Positions 1-11,368 of a stretch of DNA of 64,000 nucleotides are shown here, piece by piece (the first letter of the stretch is position 1; every line of letters starts with the position of its first letter). The DNA lies in NCBI GenBank assembly GCA_027946365.1, contig JAPEUQ010000004.1:2976001-3040000 (forward strand). The letters are read 5' to 3'. The position numbers and the translations under genes are program-made. The notes under the pieces are model-generated. The model worked only from the letters and a program-made list of their open reading frames with translations, had not been told where the DNA came from and did not search any database. This DNA comes from Kalmusia sp. IMI 367209. Its lineage: Eukaryota; Ascomycota; Dothideomycetes; Pleosporales; Didymosphaeriaceae.

Positions 1-316
1 GATCATCACACGATTGGTTGTGCAATTACCTAGTCGTCTGGTTCAGGCACTATCTAAGCGCTTGATGTGAAAAAAAAAAAAAATAATCTGGGACAGTGAT
101 AGTAAGCGCATAATGAAGTGTACGTCATCAGATATCATTGAGTCGGCCTGTATGACCATCCACCACATAGAATCAAAGGTCTATTGATGAAGAAAAGTTT
201 GCCATCGAAGTTTAGAAGCAACCAACCTGCGTATCATGGATTGACTGTGATAATGTTCCGCAAAAGACATTGCCCCAAGTTCTGCTATCTACACAAGGGA
301 TTTCATCTTGTTTTCG
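1..316. other. Left edge, no gene seen
   Basis: Short intergenic stretch at the window edge. It contains a run of A at about 70-83 and no supported coding frame. It is probably the 3' flank of the DUF6594 gene that ends at 317. Confidence 0.5.
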
Positions 317-1293
317 TCACTTCTCAGAGCTTATGAAAACAACTTGTACCGCGGCAAATCTACTGACGGTAAGTGAATGTAAAGTGAGGGGGACAAGTCA
401 CATACGCTGCAGCGACAGCAAATACTTCGGCTCGCTTCGCATTTGTGAATGCGCTCAAGCAGGCCGATATGAGGAAGTTAAAACCGATGATGACGCCAAG
501 TTTGGCCCGAGGCGAGGAGATGCTGTGAAGCACGACGATGGACAGTATGGGTATCAAGGATGCCATCACGTTGGATATCCCACGAGTCAGCTTCCTGACC
601 GATGAATCTTCGTATCCGACAATGCCGTGCTTTCTCGATGATGGTTTGAACCTTCCGAGCCCGCATTTGAACAGATATACCGCGTTCTCAGCGACTAGTC
701 TTGTGAACGCGTCATCTTGCCGACGAGATTTCAGCGTCACCAAGTCATGGCGATGACTTGTCGGATTCTGCACAGATCCCCATATATCGCTGTCCTCTCC
801 TATTAAACAGAGTGGTCCCATCGTATCAGACGAGAGGAAATGCTGAATGTACCGCAGATCCCACGAATTTGGCTCTTCGAACTTGTTGATAATAGATTGC
901 TCTATTAACGCTCGATCTATATTGAGATTATCAACAGGGCTATCCATGATCATTAACAAAAGTATACACACTGTATTTTTCCAGCACCTCGCGTATTTTC
1001 CAGACGAGATCTCTCTGCGCCGTGTCCTCGCTATCCTCAGGCTCATTAAGCCACTCGAAGTCTACCGCATAGCGATCCCTTTTATGTCTACCGTCTCTAC
1101 TATCTTCCGTTTCTTGCTCTATCAGTCTTTTTTCTAGCACTTCGAGTTCAGCCTGGAAATACAACAAGTTGCGAGCATTCAAGGCACTGAAGGTTCGAAA
1201 GATCTGTGTCTCAGGTATCAATCCCATTTGACAGGCCAGCTTTGGGTAGCCAGTCGCAAGGTTATCCAAGGGTGTGTTGGGCTTGATGGTCAT
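317..1293 (-). CDS. DUF6594 family membrane protein
   Basis: Predicted 292-aa protein in three exons: 972-1293, 406-916 and 317-362. The N-terminal half has the DUF6594 signature YPKLACQMGLIPE, then IFRTFSALNARNLLYFQAEL followed by an acidic helix. The C-terminus carries two hydrophobic helices, around SLIPILSIVVLH and GVIIGFNFLISACL, then the FTNAKRAEVFAVAAA helix that is usual in this family. Splicing 971-917 gives LEKYNRALIEQ and splicing 405-363 (43 bp) gives AAARFAAVQVVFIS. Both restore family-like sequence where unspliced reading hits stops. I chose the Met at 1293 because the family motif starts soon after it; an in-frame Met at 1377 would add 28 residues. The family is widespread in fungi and its function is unknown. 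Confidence 0.8.
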
Positions 1294-2366
1294 GGTATTG
1301 CAGTGTAGCTGTTCAGTGACGGTAAAGAGTTCTACAACGGACTGTAGATTCGATGCAGGCTGGAAGCTGCAGGACACGTCCTCTTCTTATAGCCTTCGAG
1401 TAATCACATTTTCTCAGCCTTGCAGCTGTTATGATATATGTTTGCCCCGTTGTTCACTACTCAGTCGTCCATCCACTGAGCCTTGCTATCTTCTTCCATC
1501 GGTTTCGCAACTTCCTCATCACAGCTAACTTGTATGACCAGACGTGTCCTAGTGTCTCAATCACTAATTACAATAATCACTGTCAGGAATTCGCAATAAG
1601 GAATTTCTTAGGGTGATCTGGGATTTCCGTTGAGCGCTGGGTGCGTTGGCAGCTAGCTCAGGCTGAGGGTAGCCTCGTCAGGTGCTGGTGTCGCATTTCG
1701 CCAATGAGTGGCTGGAGCCTTGTCTCTGATTTAACCCCGCAGCTCGCTAACTTAAATAACAGGCCTCTGGTTTCCACCACCGGTGAGATTGAAGTTCCTC
1801 TCGTCCCTCGAATTCTCAGCTTGACACCTCATGCAGGTGGTACCGAGTCGCAGCACCCCAATGCATTACCACGTCACACCTTATCCCCAAACGCGTCTTA
1901 ACAAATTATCCGTCAAAGAAGACAATGAAATGCAGTATGGTCTTTTATCTTCGATAAGGGTGCCATGGTTCGTCAACTTTGGCGTGAGTTATGATCCCCG
2001 CGCCACGGTCTGAAGGCTTACCCCGCCAGCACAAGCCCACCTCGCATACGGTCACTGTCACGTTTCTTGGATTCCATAGAGAATCTCGGATCTGGCGGTT
2101 TGCAAAGCTCACGATACTACCGAGTTTAAAAACGAATATCATCTCGCAAAGACTGGCAGTAGAGATTCTAGAAGTAAAAATCATACCTACAGGACCTAGG
2201 GTCGCGGGACGCTCTCAGGATGACCGGGAGCTGGTGACGGAGGGTTATGTGGAGTTGGACTGGCACCTGCACCAATCATCGGCCGTGAATTATGGTCCGA
2301 CACGTTTCGAAGTGACACAATCCTATGATCCGCCGTTTGATGCACTTCTTGGCTACGAAGATTCTT
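1294..2366. other. Intergenic, no supported gene
   Basis: A plus-strand frame at 1991-2398 encodes 135 residues but shows no recognisable domain and overlaps the next candidate gene. I see nothing else convincing here. Confidence 0.4.
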
Positions 2367-2922
2367 TTAGACACGATCTTTTGCGGAAAGGCGGCTGAGC
2401 GAGTTACGAAAATTTAAGAATACGTTAAACGCGACAAAACATAGCAAGAAGAGAAAGCTGAAGATTATCACAACTTGGTACAGATTTCTGAGGTCTTCCA
2501 ATTGTTTCGTAATGATTATAGATTTATGTTCGGGTCTGGCTTCTGGGTGTTGAGCGCTCAGGCGTGCGACTGTAATATCCGATGATAGTCCGTTTAAATA
2601 CAGCACGTTCATCAATTTGAATATTTCTGGACGAATCGAGGCCAATGCCTTGTTTTAAGAAGATGCTGCATCATGGCGGCCTTCAGCAATGCTTCGCTGT
2701 GACTTCTTCGAACTTTAAGCCAGACGCTCTCTAATGATTATACAGAGCCTTGCGCAGAACAGCCAATGAATAGCAAATCAGAACTACCTCTAACAAGGAT
2801 GAGACAACGACTACAGCATAAATAGCTGCGAGCAGTTCTTTTACTGAATGGCCCTTGATAAGGGACGAATATAAAGTGCTAGCTGCAAACCGAAGCAATA
2901 ACATGTACGCCTCACTCACCAT
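2367..2922 (-). CDS. Possible small two-exon membrane protein
   Basis: Two minus-strand open stretches, 2731-2922 and 2367-2645, each encode a strong hydrophobic helix: AIYAVVVVSSLLEVVLICYS and VVIIFSFLFLLCFVAFNVFL. They may be two exons of one gene, but I could not fix the splice sites. No family is recognised. The hydrophobic composition is the only support. It could equally be a remnant at the border of the AT-rich block to the right. Confidence 0.22.
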
Positions 2923-4711
2923 CCATTATTCATCGAATCAATGGCCGGCATCGAGGGTAGAACCACATGATTGCGTTATTCTGTGATCGAATGTGTCAAA
3001 ATATTCAAGTGCCCGTGTCAGTCTACGATCACTCCACGGGATATGAACCCGCAGTCTTCATAACGATCTGATGTATGGTCAATAATGCTACATAGCCTAT
3101 TCAACTGATCAGAAGTAATCTCAGGCTCCGCGAGAATATAACCGAATCATACGAGAGCTTAAGGAAATCTAACGTTCCTTAAGCCGTTTTGCAAGAATCG
3201 TCTATTCGGTGAAGATAGAAAGAGAGTTGACAAGCTGCACGAAGTTTGTAAAGATAACGACTAGTACGCTCGGTTCATTAACCAAGATGAAAGGATTCAG
3301 GCTACATATTCTAGCAATCCCACTTGATAAAACAATGAAATCCATATTTAGTTTGACAATAGACATAGGCTTTAGCGTAGAACACTCGTAATGTACAATG
3401 AACTCATCCTTAATCCTAAGGTGTTCGAACAATCATTATTCAATATTAAACATGAAACAGTTCACTTAAGGATATAGGTAGTGACTTGCAATCCCGTAAT
3501 GATCAGATCGAATCGTTTTCAAAATTGGAGATGTACCCTTTCATACATGAAGTGCCGTGCTGCATTTACTGTTAATTCCCTAGTGAATAATCAAGGAAAC
3601 TTATTCTAGAAATCAAGAATAATTAGTTAATCTGCTCGAAAGAAAGAATCAACTATACATTGCATGATACGGCACCTTGCACATGTGTGAAGGACCTTTC
3701 CACGTGTGATCGCAACGCGACCGGTGTCATCCTGCCCGGACAGACGCGAGAGAACAAACTTCTTAGCACTTTGTGAACACTCACCTGCTATTGTATACAC
3801 GTCATGATTGAATTCGTAGAATCTAGTCAATAGAATTCTTCGATTGGAAAATTAATTCAAAACATGTTGTGAGTAACTATGATGGAAGCGGAAAAATTAA
3901 GTTCCCGCGTCTGACTACCACTCCATCAAAATAGATTATATATTATTCGAATTGACCGAAGGCAACAGATTGATCCCCACAACAAGTCATGTAAACAATG
4001 TTCTTGCACAATATCATCGAGATATGATTTAGGACGGACCTAGAATTGTATGTCAGGACGTGGCATGTTGACATCTACGGTATCCCGTATATTCTTAGCC
4101 GCAGGTAGTAGCATACCGAGAGAGATATCGATTCATATAGCGGTCGACGAATTGAAGAGATCACCGAGATACGTATACATTAACACTGTGGTAGGATTGG
4201 CCCAGCCTGCTGAAGAGCCATCATGGAAAGACGCTTCGCCGATTCATAGCTTAACCCTTTACGCTCACCGTTCATGGTGCATCGTAATAATACATCTACT
4301 CCGTCCAGATGCAAGCTACGGGCAGCTGGAGAATATTGGAACTATGTCAATTGTAGAACTAAGCACAGTCTTGTCATGAATATATCATAGACGTTTTTGC
4401 AGCTACGACCCCAACAAATGAATTGTAGGTCCGCTCAAAAGAAACCCCGCACCAAATCCTGCGGAGACGAGTGATCATATGAGCAAGCGAGTCGAACCCC
4501 GCTCACGTAGAGTTGATAGAATATTTGAGCATTGAATCAGTAGCCTTGTAGCTCACAAAAAGCACTTTTAATCGAACAAAACGCTTAATTTGATAACTAT
4601 GAATGCATTTTTACAACAAGCTCATGCAATTCTTTTGTAAACACCATGCTTGACCAACATGCTGAATTCCCAATTTTTCGCCAGCAGCTCTCTTACATGC
4701 ATTCCAAATTT
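2923..4711. other. AT-rich gene-poor block
   Basis: The base composition is clearly richer in A and T than the flanking genes, with many TA steps and only short, incoherent frames. This fits repeat-induced point mutation (RIP) of an old repeat, but no transposon protein can be recognised. It contains a tRNA-like remnant at about 3027-3100. Confidence 0.45.
3027..3100 (-). pseudogene. Degenerate tRNA-like sequence
   Basis: Read on the minus strand, the segment has a T-arm-like GCGGGTTCATATCCCGT (stem GCGGG/CCCGT). It is preceded by CAGATC...GAAGACT, which resembles the anticodon-arm/variable-loop region of an Arg-type tRNA. The usual TTCGA of the T loop reads TTCAT and the acceptor arms do not pair. 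It looks like a decayed tRNA or tRNA-derived fragment in AT-rich DNA. A chance match is possible. Confidence 0.25.
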
Positions 4712-6135
4712 TCAATCACTCTTCTTCAGCCACTGCAGATTCACCGGAGTAATTGCCTCTCCGCCTCCAAGAAAACTAATCAAGTTCTCCATTCCTAACC
4801 GCTCGAAACCCACGTGGCTTTCCACGCTCGCCCCAGCAGTATGACCTAAACGTCCAGAAAATTAGCACACTTCCCAGAACAAAAAATAATGCTACTCAAT
4901 CAAGGCAAGGGCAAAACTCACTCAGCACCATGACATTGTCTCTCTTGGCCAGCGTCTCATTGACATTCGGCTCATTAGCATGCACATCCAGCCCGGCACT
5001 ACTTATAATGCCCTCATCCAATGCCTCCACCAACGCCTCCTCGTCAATCAACTTCCCCCTCGCGATATTCACCAACCTGGCGCCTCTCTTGAAAAGTTTG
5101 AACTCAGGCCTCGAAAGCAACACCCGCCCCTCAAACGGCGTAGCAAGAACCACACAATCGCTCCCTCTCAACAACTCCTCCAATTCCCCGCACCACTTCA
5201 CGTCGAACCCCAGCTCCTTCTCTCGCGCCTCCAGCCGCACAACATCGTGATACCAGATTTTCATCTCAAAGGCTGTAGCGGCTTTCTGCGCTAGGCGGAA
5301 CCCGATTTTGCCGAGGCCGATGATGCCGAGGACGGTGTTGTTGGGGTTGTGCGTTACGGCTGCGATGTTTTGGTTTGCAGCGTGGAACTGTGTTGAAGAG
5401 CAGGAGCGTGCGGCGAGGAAGGACCAGGTCATGGCGCGGTAGGTGGAAAGGAGGAGGAAGATTGCGGCGTCGGCGACGGATTCGGTGCAGGCGGAGGCGG
5501 AATTGCAGTAGATTATTCCTGGAAGGAATTCTTAGTGAAAAGACATTTAGGAAGTGATAGGGAGGGGAATATACCGTGCTCGGCCATGGTTTTTGTGTCC
5601 ACCCAGTCAAATCCTGCGCCGGCGCTTGCATAGATCTTGCAGGATTCGGGGAGCAGTGAGCTATATGGAATTAGTAATGCAGCCTCACGTGTATCCTTGT
5701 TCACGTCAATCCAAAGAACTCTTTTGGTTGCTAAATATCTCTTTTGAAGGAGTCTCTCTTCCAATTGACGTCCGCTCAGATGACTTTGATCAAATGACCG
5801 ATGGCGACAACTTACATCAACTCTGCATCCCAGCTTCCCATTTCACCCCCAGTGTTCCAAAAAGGCCTATACATGCCCACAAAGTCGCCCCATGTCCTTT
5901 CCCTCAGCGCAGTTTTAAAATCTTCCCTGCTCATAGAATAGCTTCTCTCAATGTTGAATTTGACCCCGAGTTCTTGGTATAAATCATGGTTCCACCTGAT
6001 ATCATCACCGAGATGAAGGATCGTTGGCTTGCCATTGGAAGCCGATGTGGATTGAGGAGCAGATTTCGAAATCGACGATGGAGCAGGTGGAGCGGGCCAC
6101 CCAGCATCCCGCGGTGTAGGCGTTGCAGCAGACAT
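4712..6135 (-). CDS. D-isomer-specific 2-hydroxyacid dehydrogenase
   Basis: Four exons (5816-6135, 5575-5660, 4922-5518, 4712-4845) give 378 aa. It is an NAD(P)-dependent reductase of the 2-oxoacid/glyoxylate/hydroxypyruvate reductase family, probably cytosolic. The NAD-binding loop is GIIGLGKIGFRLA. Further along come the family's catalytic Arg in LVNIARGKLID, Glu in DVHANEP, and His in the HTAG motif, which only appears after splicing exon 3 to exon 4 (...MVLS/HTAG). The last exon ends with the usual ...FERLGMENLISFL helix. Introns are 155, 56 and 76 bp, all with GT-AG ends. The first about 35 residues are Pro/Ser/Ala-rich and probably disordered. The substrate cannot be read from the sequence. 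Confidence 0.92.
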
Positions 6136-7270
6136 GGTTCCCTGCTTCGCCTTATTGTTATGCTACGATGCTTCAGCCTTGCAATCCGACAGACGACAAC
6201 CCAACTCTTTCAACTGTGCCTCAAATGAAAACCAAAGCGAGCAATAGAGAGGGGGTCTATCCCCGATATGAAGTAGCCTACACGCGGGATAGGTCTTGGT
6301 AGTAGGAAATGGGCCAGGAGAGTGGCTTCAAGTCACCTCCCTGTCTGACGAAAATCTTCTTGTACAAATCTCGATCAAGTGATGCAGCGCCATCTACACG
6401 TGTACATGCGGCAATCTGCGCAGCCTAGACCCAAACGAGCCAAAATGCCTCCACCAAGGCCGTACGTCCCTTGTCTTTCTCTACTGCCCAGGACCGAGGC
6501 CGCTTACGTAGTGCAGACCGATGCAATGCTGTTGGACGGGATCGAAAAAGCAAAAGGTGGGGGAAATGATGACGAGATTTCTTTTTACACTGGAATAAGG
6601 GCAGCCCGCCAATTCAAGAGAGGGAAGAAGTTGAAAATGAATAAAACAGCAATTAAGAAACTGTTGAGCTTACGAGAGCCATCGTGACCGTTCATACTCC
6701 CTGTACTTCTTCCTCACCAGTCAAAACAACCTCGATGGTGGCACAAAATAGCGGTGTTTGATAAGCTATCAGCACGCCACCCACGTGCCGTCCCGCCTTA
6801 CCATCTTTGATCCAATACGTGCACGCGCATGCACAAAGCCGACACCACCCCGGCGCGATATCGCGTCACCTTGCGCCATATAAGCTCTCAAGAGATCCAA
6901 GAGCCGCATCTAGAATCGATACTCGCGCAATTATACCGCATGCGGTCAGGATCTTGATTGGCATGCCGGTACAGAAGAGGGAAAATTTATATGAAAGAAG
7001 ATCGAGAAGGCCATGTTAAGCAGATCGTTGATATATAGCTCAAGATTGTACCTATTGTGCAGTCCATAAATCTGTCAAATAACGCCTTGGGTATAACACA
7101 TGCCCTAGTAGACATCCATCGTGGAGAGTTGAGAAGAAAAAGCTGTACCCAAAACGCCGTCGTAAGTCATAGAAAGCTCCCGCGATGTTTTACCATACAC
7201 TTGGTCGTATAACGAATGAAGTAACCCGAAATATCAGACATCGATCCTTGTCCAACGTTAGCCGTGCCTT
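6136..7270. other. Intergenic, no supported gene
   Basis: Upstream region of the dehydrogenase and downstream region of the Zn2Cys6 gene. A 102-codon frame at 6379-6687 (+) has no domain and no other support. Confidence 0.5.
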
Positions 7271-10114
7271 TTAGAACCAGTGCACCATTCCGAGATGGCC
7301 CGCCCCGTTGGCAGTCGTCTGCTGGGGATTCTCCATGCCATACTGATTGACCATATCGTCCCACACAGCCCAATCCATGTTTGCGCCATCTAAAAGTGGC
7401 GAGTCGGAGCTTTGGCCGCTACTTCCCCCTCCCTGAGGACTATCATTGAAGTTACCATTCGACATCATTCGTGGACTTTGTGTGAATCCGTTGAAGGGAG
7501 CATTTCCGTTCTGCAAAGTATTGTTGTAGGGGTGTCCATGCGGTGCGTTGAGAGGCAGCGGATTAACATTTGACGTATTGTACATGGTGGTAGGTGTGCC
7601 CTCCAAAGGAACACCATTGGTGGCAAGGCCGTCCATGATATCGCCCATGAGGTAGTCGAAGCCGTGTTCAGAGAGAGCATTGAAATTGTCTAGAGCAGTG
7701 GTTTGTTTGTTACCAGTGCCGTTTGTCTGTTTAGGTTCTTGTGTGAAGGTCTTTTCATTGGTATTGCGCGAGCTGTCTGGAGTATCTGCGGCAAAGGAGA
7801 ATTCTGACTGGGTTGCTGATTGGGGACTGCCAGTCCATGTCGGCGGTTGTGCAACAGGTATCTCGCCTAATTTTGGCGCCGCTGGACGAAGCAATCGGTC
7901 TAAGTTGTCTGAGCTTGGTTGATGTACTTGTCCCATGAGTTGATCTGTAAATTGCGAGAAATCTGAGTAAAAGGGGCCGCCAAGTTTGAGTGCCTGGCTC
8001 GCACGTTCGAGAGTGATTTCTTTTTCACGTGCAGCCCTAGCTTTAGCCATGAGCTTTCGCAGTGGCTTCCACAAGCAGCCTGCTTTGCCTTTCCGATACG
8101 GAGAAGATTCGCCCAGAGGGAACCACCATCGTCCGGCGGTTTTTTCTAGAGCATGCCATGCACGGTCGACCGCTTCACCCTTTGTTCGGACACACAGCTC
8201 GGAGAGCAGGAAAGCAATTGCGTGCCATTGCACGTAGGTCCGGAACAGCCAGCCCCATTTCATCGTTCGAGCTTCCGTCTCCAGGAGGATTGAATATTCG
8301 ATATTCTCGAGCGAGGTGATAAAAAGCTTGTCCTTTGTCTCTTGGGGGAGTGATGCACCTCCGTCTTTGCGTTGGTGTGGATGGTAGACTATCAGCCACA
8401 TCTTGCTCATGACCAGTCGAGAAATTGTCGCAGTAACCCAACACAATGGTATCGACATATCGCAATCTTTTAGATATTTATCCTCGAGCCGTTGATGGCA
8501 GTCACTGATCCATTTCTCCTTTTCGGGTACAGTAAGATTGGAGAAGAAGTAATTGCATCGGCCTGGCCCTGGTGGGATATAGAGAATGCGCCGGAAGATA
8601 TTAGTCACTTCAAAACGAATGAGGCAGAAGGTCATGTCTGTGAAACCTTGTCTCTCCTTAGGAAACTCGGTCATGTTGGGGTCGATATCGGTATCGTTCA
8701 CATTCAAAGGCTTTGAAACGTTAGCAAAGTATTGATCATACGGATTATGGACTCACCATTTTTGTGTCAAACTGAGCTTCGACAATTGTGGGGTCACAGC
8801 CGTGATCTTCAGAGGAGCGTGCATCCAGAATACAGACCTGCCACCAAAGTCGTCTCCGCATCTCAATGTTGAACGGAGTGAGTCCAAAATGGCTCCCATC
8901 TCTGTGGATACCCAAGGTCTGAGCAATGCGAACAGCCAGCCCTGTCAGAGTCCAGATCTTCCTCGCATCATCGTTGCGCCTCAAAAGTATCATGAACACA
9001 ACGAAGGCTTGTAGTATGATCATCTCGTCACAAAATAGGAAGTTTGCGCGCGCAAGACCCTGCTCCAGCCCAAACCGATATCTGTGCAACAATGTTGATC
9101 GGTCTTCTCCGCACTTTTCTGTGCAGTCGCTCGGTGTCATGCTCGTGACTGCACCGTAATATATGGCAAACATGAGCGGCTCGAGCGACTTGGCGATCTT
9201 GTCGGGGTTCGATATGGCTTCGAGAAGAACGGGCTCGAAGCTTGGAATGTGCAGCACCTTGACCAGTGGGTCTACGTTCTCCTTGTATATTTCCCAGAAC
9301 ATGCGCGCGTTCTGAGCCGGCGGGTGTAAAGCCAGCATGTCGACGCTGGTAGAGCTGTAACCAAAGATGAAGCCCTGGTGTTGTGCTGAAAAGGTCGTTG
9401 CCGTCTCATGGTCTTCTTCGTCGTCGGACTGCTCGATGAGGATCGATTTGAGGTCTTCGACCTGCTCTGTGTTAGCAGTATGCACGGAAAACAAACGTTG
9501 CCTGGATAAATGGTCTGGTAGGCTAACCCAGGCTGTGGAACAACCACAGCCTAGTCCAAACTCCTCGTCTAAATTCCGCAGTGCACCTTACTCACCTCAT
9601 TGTTCAAGCTCGCCCAGAAGCTGTTGTTAATGTACCTGCTGCGGCCTTGGTCGACAACCAGCCTTCCAAAGCGCGTCTCGAGCCCCTCCACACTATTGTC
9701 AACCACCACACTTGCGCTGTCCTTCTGGTCATAAGGGCATGCGCCCTGCGACTCATCACCACTGCTGCCACTGCGTTTCTGCTCCCGCTCAGCAGCCTCT
9801 TGTTCGTGCTCCTCGACCTGGGCGTTCAGGCTTTGGACTACGCCTTCCAGGCGGCGCAGGCGCTCCATGAGCTCGCCGTCAGGCGGTTTCCTGCTCTTGC
9901 GCGGCGCGCGGCCAGGTCCGGGGAACACGCACTCGATCTTTGCGCGGGCACAGTTGGAGCAAGGCTGCTTCTTGTCGCACTTCACTTTGCGCCGGCGACA
10001 GGTGACGCAGGAACGCGGGTTAAGTCCAGACGAGGCACCGCTGATGCTGCCGTTGGGTTTCTGGACGCGGTCGCCGGCACCGGCGCTGGCCGTGTGCAGA
10101 ACGTCGTCGCTCAT
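7271..10114 (-). CDS. Zn2Cys6 fungal transcription factor
   Basis: Three exons (9596-10114, 8757-9461, 7271-8710) give 887 aa. A Gal4-type binuclear zinc cluster lies at about residues 36-62 with spacing CX2CX6CX5CX2CX6C and a basic RRRKVKC segment. A short leucine-rich coiled coil follows (LMERLRRLEGVVQSLNAQVEE), which is typical of a dimerisation linker. The middle matches the fungal-specific TF regulatory domain: LHIPSFEP, the LTGLAVRIAQTLGIHRDG stretch, and MRRRLWWQVCILDARSSE. The C-terminus is Asn/Gly/Pro-rich and may activate transcription. Splicing 8756-8711 (46 bp) gives DTKMPLNVND, as in relatives. It is nuclear. No biosynthetic cluster surrounds it, so its targets are unknown. Confidence 0.93.
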
Positions 10115-11368
10115 GGCGTCGTGTCGCGTTACTGGGTCGCGGGATGAGGAGTACGGTACGGTAAGATGTGACTCTGCTATTCACTGAAGTGTCAGTTTGG
10201 AGCGTCGTGGTCCCACTGCGGGATGTCCAGTTCGGGGAGTTAGCGTCGAACCCGGCTGAGTGAACAAAGAAAATCGGGCGTCTGCATAGAGGCGGGCTGC
10301 AGCTGACTATCGGCGGGTAACAGCGACAAATGACCGGAGTACAGCAGGCGGCGCAGTCTTCAGGTTGCAATGGACGAATATCGGAAGAGGCTGTAGGCCG
10401 TGGACACTACGAGAGAGATAATGTCAAGAGCTCAATGTCGGATGCGCGCTTGCATCAAGCGCACCTCTGAACCCTCAAGTGTGACTCTGGTTAAGTGCTG
10501 ACTGGTGCCGACGCCGTCGTCATAGGGTATGGAAGGTTTGGCCATCTGATAAAGGGCCTTTGCTAACGCCTTACGCGTGCTGACCAAACACCCATTTCCC
10601 CGCCTAACGCTTTTTTCTGGTCTTATAGGCCACATATTCACTCACATAGAATCTATTTCGTACATCAAAATGCACACCTAGACATCTAGTTATTCGACTC
10701 TGTCGCACACGCGGCGATGACGCTTAAGCCTATGCGCATTTATCCTTAAACGCAGGTACAAACACCCCCATCGAAGCATCCCAGGAAAGCTTCACGTACA
10801 TGTGCTGTACAAGATGTACGACAGCCCGTTATCTCCGACGGCCGCCGCCGAGCTGCTAGGCTCTGATTGGTCACGCTTGTTAATTTCTCTGAGCAAGCAC
10901 CCACATCCAGACCACCAAGCTTCGATCGACCGTGTGAGGCTGTCGGGGAGTCGGCGGTTATTCTTTGGGATCGCCCCGAGCCTGCAGCTGGCCGAATGTT
11001 TCTGGAACCGGCCTACAACAGGTCACGAGGACAAGGGCGGAGGGCGGAGACACCGGTATGCTAGTAGGATGTAGGGGTTTGGTCTGGTGCTGGAGGTGAT
11101 GACGACGTAGGCGTGAAGTCACTTGACCATGTAGAGCACAAAATAACGGGTGCAGATTTTTCTGTTACAGAAACAGTGGGTTGCCTAGATTATGTAGGTT
11201 CGGCATGCTATACTCCACTGCCGTATGCTTCACATAAAGCGTCATGGTCTAATAGATGATCTGAGACGGGTATCTCTACAAGAGCTCCACCGATACGGTG
11301 CCGAACGCCTTATCTAAATCAATGCTCCAACCTATTCCTTCAAGACTAATGTCTGAACGTACTTCTTT
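10115..11368. other. Intergenic, no supported gene
   Basis: Upstream region of the Zn2Cys6 gene and downstream region of the histone deacetylase gene. Short frames on both strands are incoherent and I see no RNA gene. Confidence 0.5.

Noticed and set aside
4430..4520. Hairpin with GGTTCGAC on the minus strand suggesting a tRNA
   Set aside because: The T-stem does not pair in the tRNA register and no matching D-arm or acceptor stem could be found.
6379..6687. 102-codon plus-strand frame as a gene
   Set aside because: No domain, no splice context, composition unlike neighbouring genes. It lies between two well-defined promoters and ends.
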